Below the pieces are notes generated by a model, which saw nothing but the letters and a program-made list of their open reading frames with translations, had not been told where the DNA came from and searched no databases. A stretch of DNA of 32,342 nt from Choristocarpus tenellus KU-1152 (taxonomy: Eukaryota; Phaeophyceae): NCBI GenBank assembly GCA_964200185.2, contig CAXNAD020000071.1, forward strand, positions 1 to 32,342, in the 5' to 3' direction. The translations under genes were made by a program, and so were the position numbers. Below are positions 27,379 through 32,342 of the stretch, piece by piece. Numbering within the stretch: the first letter of the stretch is position 1; each line of letters opens with the position of its first letter.

Positions 27379-27453
27379 GGTAGTTATAACTCAGTTGGTT
27401 AGAGTATCAGGTTGTGGCTCTGAAAGTCGGGAGTTCAAATCTCCTTTTCTACC
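27379..27453 (+). tRNA. trnH(gug): tRNA-His(GUG)
   Basis: Anticodon loop TTGTGGC on stem CAGG/TCTG, the extra G at -1 (27379) opposite C73, T-arm GGGAG/CTCCT. The acceptor GTAGTTA/TTTCTAC has two adjacent U-U mismatches at 5:68 and 6:67. Confidence 0.9.
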
Positions 27454-27469
27454 CTTAATTTAATATAAT

Positions 27470-27540
27470 GACTTGGTAGCATAATGGTAATGTTTTGGTT
27501 TGCAAATCCAATAATAGGGGTTCAAGTCCCCTCCTAGTCT
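27470..27540 (+). tRNA. trnC(gca): tRNA-Cys(GCA)
   Basis: Acceptor GACTTGG/CCTAGTC (one mismatch), D-stem GCAT/ATGT, anticodon loop TTGCAAA, T-arm AGGGG/CCCCT. Confidence 0.92.
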
Positions 27541-27547
27541 ATTCTAT

Positions 27548-27620
27548 TCCTTAATAGCTCATTAGGTAGAGCATATGGCTGTTAACCATAGGGTGATAGG
27601 TTCAAGTCCTATTTAAGGAG
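27548..27620 (+). tRNA. trnN(guu): tRNA-Asn(GUU)
   Basis: Acceptor TCCTTAA/TTAAGGA, discriminator G, D-stem GCTC/GAGC, anticodon loop CTGTTAA on stem TATGG/CCATA. Confidence 0.94.
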
Positions 27621-27636
27621 TTTACCTATTTAATTA

Positions 27637-27708
27637 GTCCAGGTAGCTCAGAGGTAGAGCGAAAGACTGAAAATCTTTAGGTCAGTGGTTCAAACCCGCT
27701 TCCGGACA
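27637..27708 (+). tRNA. trnF(gaa): tRNA-Phe(GAA)
   Basis: Acceptor GTCCAGG/TCCGGAC (one A-C mismatch), D-stem GCTC/GAGC, anticodon loop CTGAAAA on stem AAAGA/TCTTT, T-arm AGTGG/CCGCT. rps8 starts 3 nt later. Confidence 0.94.
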
Positions 27709-27711
27709 ATA

Positions 27712-28089
27712 ATGAAATCTCTTTCAGATATATTTACTCGTATTAGAAATGGCCAAATAGTATATAAAACATTTATTATTATACCTTCGGTTAATATTTG
27801 TTTAAAAGTTTTAAATATTATATGGGATGAAGGTTTTATTCAGGGTTATTCTCGTAGTAAAAATAACGAAATTTATATTATACTACGTTATATTAATGGT
27901 AGACCCGCTATTCGTCAGCTTACTGCTGTATCTCGTCCAAGTCAAAGAATTTATATCTCATCTTTGGATTTATGTCGTTTAAAGCCTAATTTGGGTCTTT
28001 TAATTTTATCAACCCCTAAAGGTATTATGAATATGGAAGATGCTATTTATCAGACTCAAGGTGGTGAAGTACTATGTTATATCGTATGA
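27712..28089 (+). CDS. rps8: Ribosomal protein S8 (uS8)
   Basis: Small-subunit protein binding the central domain of SSU rRNA, 125 aa. It starts MKSLSDIFTRIRNGQ, the usual S8 N-terminus, and ends ILSTPKGIMNMEDAIYQTQGGEVLCYIV (in parts), where bacteria have 'STS-G-M----A-----GGE-LC-V-'. ATG at 27712 is just after trnF. It heads a spc-operon-like run rps8-rpl6-rps2-rps4. Confidence 0.96.
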   Translation: MKSLSDIFTRIRNGQIVYKTFIIIPSVNICLKVLNIIWDEGFIQGYSRSKNNEIYIILRYINGRPAIRQLTAVSRPSQRIYISSLDLCRLKPNLGLLILSTPKGIMNMEDAIYQTQGGEVLCYIV

Positions 28090-28565
28090 TAATTAGATTA
28101 CCTCCAGGTGTTTATTTTATTAATCAAAATGGAAAAACAATTTTAAAAGGACCACAAGGTAATTTAATTTTAAAATTAAATTTTAAAGCTATTCAAAAGA
28201 AAAATGTTCTTTTTATTATAGTTTCTATTACTAATAAAGAATATTGTGAGTTGATTCAAGCTTTATTAGGGGTTGGTTTATCTTATTATAAAGAACTTTA
28301 TTTAGAGGGGGTTGGTTATCGTGTAATTCAAAAAGAAAATACTTTAATTTTCGAATTAGGTTATAGCCATCCAATTTCTATTTTTATTCCTTCGAAAATT
28401 AAAGTAAAATGTGTAAAAAATAAACTTTTTCTTAAATCTTGTGATTTACAGTATTTAAATAGGTTTTGTTCTTATTTGCGTAAATTTCGTTTTCCTGATC
28501 CTTATAAGGGTAAAGGTATTTTATATGTTGGAGAAAAATTAATTAGAAAAGAAGGAAAGATTTAG
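28074..28565 (+). CDS. rpl6: Ribosomal protein L6 (uL6)
   Basis: Large-subunit protein near the factor-binding site, 163 aa. N-terminal IRLPPGVYFINQNGKTILKGP and the C-terminal end (FPDPYKGKGILYVGEKLIRKEGK in parts) match L6. Two starts are possible: ATG at 28074 (16-nt overlap with rps8) or ATG at 28086, which forms an ATGA overlap like other gene pairs here. A 22-bp AT-only palindrome lies at 28161-28182. Confidence 0.94.
   Translation: MLYRMIIRLPPGVYFINQNGKTILKGPQGNLILKLNFKAIQKKNVLFIIVSITNKEYCELIQALLGVGLSYYKELYLEGVGYRVIQKENTLIFELGYSHPISIFIPSKIKVKCVKNKLFLKSCDLQYLNRFCSYLRKFRFPDPYKGKGILYVGEKLIRKEGKI
28161..28182 (+). repeat. 22-bp perfect palindrome in rpl6
   Basis: AATTTAATTTT followed directly by its reverse complement AAAATTAAATT, coding for NLILKLN. 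It contains no G or C, so chance or composition is a real possibility. Confidence 0.5.
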
Positions 28566-28571
28566 TTATTT

Positions 28572-29099
28572 ATGAAAACCAAATTTATTAAACATAAATC
28601 TTTATTTCAATATTTGATTAAAAAAAAAGCTTATATAGGTCCACCTTTACCATATTTAGATTGTTCTTTATATCCATTTTTACATGGTAAAATAAATCAT
28701 TTTTCTATTTATGACTTACAACAAAGTCTATTCATTTTAATCCAAGTTTTAAAGCTAGTTGAAAAATTAATTAGTGATGGTGGTAAAATTCTTTTTGTTG
28801 GTCCACCTAAAAAGTTTATAAAATCCATACATTATATTCCAGGTATTTCGGTATGTTCTAAGTGTGTATCGGATATTCGTTCATCAACTAATATAGATTT
28901 AATTATTATTTATAATGTAAATTCTAAAATACTCTATGAGGCTAAACAAAAAGGGGTTCCTATTGTAGGATTTGGTGGTTTAAATTTTAAATACGTAGAT
29001 TATCCAGTTAGTTTAAATTTTAATGATAAAAATTTATTTAAGTGGCATATATACCTATTAGTACAGGCAATTATAAGGGGCTTTAATATTCGTTTTTAA
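28572..29099 (+). CDS. rps2: Ribosomal protein S2 (uS2)
   Basis: Small-subunit protein, 175 aa, shorter than bacterial S2 (about 240), as is usual in mitochondria. Features: HGKINHFSIYDLQQSLFILI, the strand GGKILFVGPPKKF (about 75-87), STNIDLIIIYNV and the AKQKGVPIVGFGG segment. The ATG comes 6 nt after the rpl6 stop. Confidence 0.93.
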   Translation: MKTKFIKHKSLFQYLIKKKAYIGPPLPYLDCSLYPFLHGKINHFSIYDLQQSLFILIQVLKLVEKLISDGGKILFVGPPKKFIKSIHYIPGISVCSKCVSDIRSSTNIDLIIIYNVNSKILYEAKQKGVPIVGFGGLNFKYVDYPVSLNFNDKNLFKWHIYLLVQAIIRGFNIRF

Positions 29100-29126
29100 A
29101 TGTTATTTTGATGTTATTAATAATAT

Positions 29127-29846
29127 ATGAGATTAAAACCTAAATATAAATCTTGTATTTGGACTAAAACTGATATTTGGGGAGATTTATTAAATAAAAG
29201 AAAATTTTTGCGTCTTAAATGGGTTAAGACTTTTCGTATTTTAAAAGGACAAAAACGTCGTCGTAGAAGGAGGTTATATAAAGATTATAACTTTATAAAA
29301 ACACGAAATAGATCAAATATTATTTTTAAATACCGAAAATGGGCTTTCCGTAATTATATAATATCTAATTTTTGTATAAAACGTTTTTATGGAGACCTTA
29401 AAGATAAATCATTTAGATTATTATGTAAAAAGATATGGAAATATCCATCTCCGTATTATTCTTTAATTCAATCTTTAGAAAGTAGGTTGGATACTACTCT
29501 TTTTCGTTTAGGTCTTTTCCCAACTATTTCAGCTAGTTCTCAATCAATTAAGCATGGAATAGTTAGTGTTAACCATTGTAAAATAACTTCTTCATCTTAT
29601 CGTGTGAAACCAGGAGATTTAATTGAAATTATACCAAATTATCGTAAAATTGTTAAGTATAAAATTGGTCTTTTATATAGTAAAAGATTTCCTCGCTGGA
29701 AAATTAGTAATACTTTATCTTGGGTTGAAACTGATTACCCAAGTATAAGCTTTTTAATTTTAGATATCGTTAATCCTAAAGAAGTTTTTTACCCTTTTCG
29801 TTTAAATTTAGATGATATTTTGTGGTCTTCTCGGTTTTATTTCTAA
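29127..29846 (+). CDS. rps4: Ribosomal protein S4 (uS4)
   Basis: Primary SSU rRNA-binding protein, 239 aa. The S4 domain is clear from SRLDTTLFRLGLFPTISASSQ (in parts, about 112-132) through IKHGIVSVNHCKI to SYRVKPGDLIEI. The N-terminal third is very basic. The C-terminus is longer than in bacteria and ends in a hydrophobic, aromatic stretch. Confidence 0.94.
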   Translation: MRLKPKYKSCIWTKTDIWGDLLNKRKFLRLKWVKTFRILKGQKRRRRRRLYKDYNFIKTRNRSNIIFKYRKWAFRNYIISNFCIKRFYGDLKDKSFRLLCKKIWKYPSPYYSLIQSLESRLDTTLFRLGLFPTISASSQSIKHGIVSVNHCKITSSSYRVKPGDLIEIIPNYRKIVKYKIGLLYSKRFPRWKISNTLSWVETDYPSISFLILDIVNPKEVFYPFRLNLDDILWSSRFYF

Positions 29847-29861
29847 TTCAAGTTTTAAAAA

Positions 29862-30833
29862 ATGAATTTTATTTTTTCTTTATTTACAATTCTTAGTCTT
29901 ATCATTCCTTTATTGGTTGCAGTAGCTTATTTCACTTTAGCAGAACGTAAAATTATAGCAAGTATTCAACGCCGACGTGGCCCTAATGTTATTGGTTTTA
30001 TGGGTTTACTTCAACCATTAGCCGATGGTTTAAAACTTTTTGTAAAAGAAACTGTATTACCCACAAATGCAAATACAGTATTGTTTCTTTTAGCACCAAT
30101 AGTAAGTTTTTTTTTAAGTTTAATTGCATGGGCAGTTATTCCTTTTGGCTATGGTCAAGTTGTGTCTGATATTGATTTAGGTTTATTATACTCGTTATCC
30201 ATTTCTTCTTTAGGTGTATATGGAGTTTTAATTTCAGGTTGGTCTAGTAATTCTAAATATGCTTTCTTAGGTGGTTTAAGATCTGCGGCTCAAATAATTT
30301 CTTATGAAGTTTGTATAGGTTTTCTTTTAGTAAATTTAATTCTTTGTGCTGGTTCTGCTAATTTGACTGAAATTGTTTTAGCACAAAAAGAGGTTTGGTT
30401 TATTGTTCCTCTTTTACCTATTAGTATTTTGTTTTTTATTTGTTGTTTAGCAGAAACTAATCGTCATCCTTTTGATTTGCCTGAAGCTGAAGCTGAATTA
30501 GTTTCAGGTTATAATGTTGAATATTCTGCGATAGGTTTTGCTCTTTTTTTTTTAGGCGAATATGCTAATATGCTAGTTATAAGTGCATTAACCTCTATTT
30601 TTTTTTTTGGTGGTTGGTTGCCTATTTTTTCTTTTATATATGTACCATGTGGTATTTGGTTAGGTTTAAAAATTTCATTTTTTGTTATTTTTTTCATTTG
30701 GGTTCGTGCTATTTTACCGCGTTATCGTTATGATCAACTTATAGAATTGGGGTGGAAATGCTTCATTCCGCTGTCCGTGGGTTTTTTATTATTAACCGCG
30801 GGAATTTTATTATCATTCAATTGGCTAAACTAG
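29862..30833 (+). CDS. nad1: NADH dehydrogenase subunit 1 (NuoH)
   Basis: Quinone-channel membrane subunit of complex I, 323 aa, eight helices. Conserved [15 protein letters not shown] (about 28-42), [16 protein letters not shown], and the loop [20 protein letters not shown] (in parts, about 199-219) are intact. The last ten codons and the TAG lie within a 26-bp perfect inverted repeat, so the stop codon is in the right arm of the hairpin. Confidence 0.98.
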   Translation: MNFIFSLFTILSLIIPLLVAVAYFTLAERKIIASIQRRRGPNVIGFMGLLQPLADGLKLFVKETVLPTNANTVLFLLAPIVSFFLSLIAWAVIPFGYGQVVSDIDLGLLYSLSISSLGVYGVLISGWSSNSKYAFLGGLRSAAQIISYEVCIGFLLVNLILCAGSANLTEIVLAQKEVWFIVPLLPISILFFICCLAETNRHPFDLPEAEAELVSGYNVEYSAIGFALFFLGEYANMLVISALTSIFFFGGWLPIFSFIYVPCGIWLGLKISFFVIFFIWVRAILPRYRYDQLIELGWKCFIPLSVGFLLLTAGILLSFNWLN

Positions 30834-30875
30834 CCAATTGAATGATAATAAAATTCTTTTGTTTTTTTTTTTTTT
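30802..30875 (+). terminator. 26-bp hairpin plus T-tract after nad1
   Basis: Perfect arms 30802-30827 and 30831-30856 with a 3-nt loop (AAC), then TTTTG and a run of 14 T. In form it is an intrinsic-terminator-like structure for the rps8-nad1 transcript, lying between convergent nad1 and tatC. It could instead be an mRNA 3'-end stabiliser or processing site. Confidence 0.6.
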
Positions 30876-30925
30876 AAGTTTATTATTATAATTACTTTTT
30901 TTTAAGTTTATTATTATAATTACTT
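30876..30925 (+). repeat. Tandem 28-bp duplication at the tatC 3' end
   Basis: AAGTTTATTATTATAATTACTT occurs at 30876-30897 and again at 30904-30925 (period 28, joined by a T-tract). The second copy codes on the minus strand for the tatC end (SNYNNKLKK); the first, out of frame, supplies the stop. Confidence 0.8.
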
Positions 30926-31608
30926 ATCATACAAAGTATAAATCTCCAACTTTCATACAATAAAATTATAGGTGATACAACAAAAATTTGAGTTGTAAAA
31001 TTTGGTGGACTTAATAATGCTCCTATTAGACAAAATAATATATATATTATTCGTCTGTGGTTAGTTCCTAGTATTTTTAAAAGTATATTATTTATACGTA
31101 AAAATACAAGTCCAAATGGTACCACAAAATTTAATCCTAATCCTATTAATTCTAGATAATACAAGTACTCATTAAGTTGAGGCTCATAATTAAGCTGGAT
31201 AGTAGTAAATTCTTTTGTATATCCATATAAAAGTTCCCAACTTATTTGTATTAAGTAAGGTCCACAAAACAAAAATAAAAAAATGTATAAAATTGCTCCT
31301 TGCATTAAGATTTTTCTTATTTTTCTTGCTTCAGAGGCATAAAGGGCTGGTTTAACAAAATAATATACTTGTAAAATTGTCATAACTACCCCAGATTGTA
31401 CGCTTATAAATAGACAAAGTCTTAAATATGCATAAAAAATATCTGTAGGTTGGTTACTTACAAAGTGTGTGAATCCTTTTGGAATCAATATAAAAAGCAA
31501 AGTTTCTTTGTAACAGAAGGTTAGAATAAAAATTAAGCATATTGTAAAACCAATATATAGTGCTCTAAATTTTAATTCATTGAAATATTTAATATAAACG
31601 TCTACCAT
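30892..31608 (-). CDS. tatC: Sec-independent translocase TatC (MttB)
   Basis: Multi-spanning receptor subunit of the twin-arginine translocase, 238 aa, six membrane helices. Family features: FNELKFR near residue 8 (usual 'HL-ELR-R'), the first cytoplasmic loop FVKPALYASEARKIR (where most TatC has 'F--PGL---E'), and LSPPNFTTQIFVVSPIILLYE (in parts, about 201-221). ATG at 31608 (MVDVYIKYFNE) fits the family start; the frame remains open upstream. The stop falls in a tandem repeat. Its likely partner tatA lies on the same strand, 440 bp upstream. Confidence 0.93.
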   Translation of the reverse strand: MVDVYIKYFNELKFRALYIGFTICLIFILTFCYKETLLFILIPKGFTHFVSNQPTDIFYAYLRLCLFISVQSGVVMTILQVYYFVKPALYASEARKIRKILMQGAILYIFLFLFCGPYLIQISWELLYGYTKEFTTIQLNYEPQLNEYLYYLELIGLGLNFVVPFGLVFLRINNILLKILGTNHRRIIYILFCLIGALLSPPNFTTQIFVVSPIILLYESWRFILCMISNYNNKLKKK

Positions 31609-31659
31609 TTTAATTACAAGTTGGTTTTTTTTGGTATTTCTTTTATTAGTACACATGTT

Positions 31660-32004
31660 ATGAAAAATATAAATTATTCTTTTTATGATTTTAAATATAG
31701 ATTATACGACTGTGAGGTTTGGTATCAATCCACAAGTTTAAAAACACTTCGTTATTGGCTTTCAATTTTACCTGTTAAAGATTTTAATTTAAAATCTTTA
31801 CCTACAAGGCGTAAAAGATTTACTCTTCTTAGATCCCCGCTAGGTAATAAAATATCTAAAGATCAGTATGAAGAAATTTCTTATTGTGGATTTTTATCGT
31901 TACGCAGTGCAAATCCAGGAAAAATTTTAGGATTTTTAGGTTTACTCCTTAAACCTATAGGGGTTAAGGTTAAAATTAGAGTCGGCATCGGTGTAGGGAG
32001 ATAG
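31660..32004 (+). CDS. rps10: Ribosomal protein S10 (uS10)
   Basis: Small-subunit head protein, 114 aa. The diagnostic core LPTRRKRFTLLRSPLGNKIS (about 47-66), then KDQYE, matches S10 'LPT----FTVLRSPH--K-SREQFE'. ATG at 31660 is used; a TTG at 31621 in frame is possible but unneeded. The last 10 nt, with the TAG, are also the first bases of trnW. It is divergent from tatC with a 51-bp spacer. Confidence 0.92.
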   Translation: MKNINYSFYDFKYRLYDCEVWYQSTSLKTLRYWLSILPVKDFNLKSLPTRRKRFTLLRSPLGNKISKDQYEEISYCGFLSLRSANPGKILGFLGLLLKPIGVKVKIRVGIGVGR

Positions 32005-32067
32005 TTCAATCGGCAGAACATTGGTCTCCAAAACCAAAGGTTGGGGGTTCAAGTCCCTTTCTTCCTG
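31995..32067 (+). tRNA. trnW(cca): tRNA-Trp(CCA)
   Basis: Acceptor AGGGAGA/TCTTCCT, discriminator G, D-stem GTTC/GAAC, anticodon loop CTCCAAA on stem TTGGT/ACCAA. CCA reads only UGG, consistent with TGA as a stop. It overlaps rps10 (10 nt, same strand) and tatA (19 nt, opposite strand). Confidence 0.94.
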
Positions 32068-32192
32068 TTGATTAATTCTTGTTTCCATTTTTTAATCTTA
32101 ATATGGAAACGATTAATTAATCTTGGTATATCAGTAAAAAACAAAAGTCCTACAAATAATATAATTAATAAAGAAGAGATATTAAATTTCAT
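32049..32192 (-). CDS. tatA: Probable TatA-like translocase subunit
   Basis: 47 aa from ATG at 32192. One N-terminal hydrophobic helix (SSLLIILFVGLLFF), then TDIPRLINRF and a basic amphipathic helix HIKIKKWKQEL. This is the TatA/B layout, with the hinge 'FG---LPEL' seen here as FFTDIPRL. The frame ends in TGA inside the antisense of trnW. The assignment rests on this short pattern and on tatC being nearby on the same strand. Upstream in-frame codons run antisense through trnQ and are not used. Confidence 0.65.
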   Translation of the reverse strand: MKFNISSLLIILFVGLLFFTDIPRLINRFHIKIKKWKQELINRKKGT

Positions 32193-32205
32193 ATTTATAA
32201 AATTA

Positions 32206-32277
32206 TGGAGTCTAGCCAAGATGGTAAGGCGCCCGTTTTTGGTGCGGGGAACGTAGGTTCGAGTCCTGCGACTCCAG
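32206..32277 (+). tRNA. trnQ(uug): tRNA-Gln(UUG)
   Basis: Acceptor TGGAGTC/GACTCCA, D-stem GCCA/AGGC, anticodon loop TTTTGGT on stem CCCGT/GCGGG, T-arm GTAGG/CCTGC. It abuts trnL(UAG). Confidence 0.94.
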
Positions 32278-32342
32278 GCCAAGGTGGTGGAAATGGTATA
32301 CACGCTGGGTTTAGGTTCCAGTCCTATACGGTTAGGGGTTCA
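32278..32342 (+). tRNA. trnL(uag): tRNA-Leu(UAG), 5' part
   Basis: Acceptor strand GCCAAGG, the Leu-type TG-GTGG D-arm entry, and anticodon loop TTTAGGT on stem CTGGG/TCCAG are visible. A variable arm follows, and the T-arm runs off the window end and continues at base 1. It starts directly after trnQ with no spacer. Confidence 0.93.

Overview
The window is a complete circular mitochondrial genome of 32,342 bp. A trnL(UAG) is cut by the ends: bases 32278-32342 joined to 1-16 form one cloverleaf, and rps12 starts at base 17. It is AT-rich, has no introns, and is densely packed, with many 1-29 nt overlaps and no gene-free stretch above about 150 bp. The code is standard: TGA is a stop in nad2, cob, nad3, rps8, rps11, rps19 and others, and Trp is TGG. 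The gene set points to a stramenopile, probably an ochrophyte alga or close relative (about 75% sure from remembered traits, class unknown). The traits are the rps8-rpl6-rps2-rps4-nad1 cluster, a nad11 reduced to its iron-sulphur domain, a mitochondrial tatC with a small tatA-like gene, an rpl31-like gene after cob, and no trnT.

Layout: 1-2489 (+) rps12, rps7, nad4L, trnL(CAA), rpl14, rpl5, trnG, atp9. 2495-5170 (-) a bacterial S10-type cluster rpl2-rps19-rps3-rpl16, ending in a reading frame I assign tentatively to rpl10. 5182-22195 (+) rps13, rps11, then the respiratory block cox3, atp6, nad2, cox1, an unidentified orf253, atp8, nad9, cob, rpl31, cox2, nad4, nad5, nad6, nad11, nad3, rps14, nad7, punctuated by tRNAs. 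22299-27000 the rRNA block: rns, a 5S rRNA, four tRNAs, rnl. 27064-27708 a seven-tRNA cluster holding a G-quadruplex-like motif. 27712-30833 (+) rps8, rpl6, rps2, rps4, nad1. 30892-32192 tatC and tatA on (-) flanking rps10 and trnW on (+). 32206 to the end: trnQ and trnL(UAG).

Together the genes encode membrane and peripheral subunits of complexes I, III, IV and V, part of the mitoribosome (three rRNAs and about 18 proteins), 22 recognisable tRNAs, and a minimal twin-arginine translocase. Genes for Thr, Asp, CGN-Arg and one of the CAU-anticodon tRNAs are not recognisable.

The most interesting signals are: orf253, a membrane protein with acidic and coiled-coil parts and atypical base composition; an unusual number of perfect inverted repeats (arms 10-26 bp) inside or across the ends of genes, including one with the nad4 start codon in its loop and one forming a terminator-like hairpin after nad1; an aberrant trnD-like locus; a compensated C19-G56 swap in a CAU tRNA; a decayed duplication of the nad5/nad6 junction; and the probable rpl10 and tatA genes.
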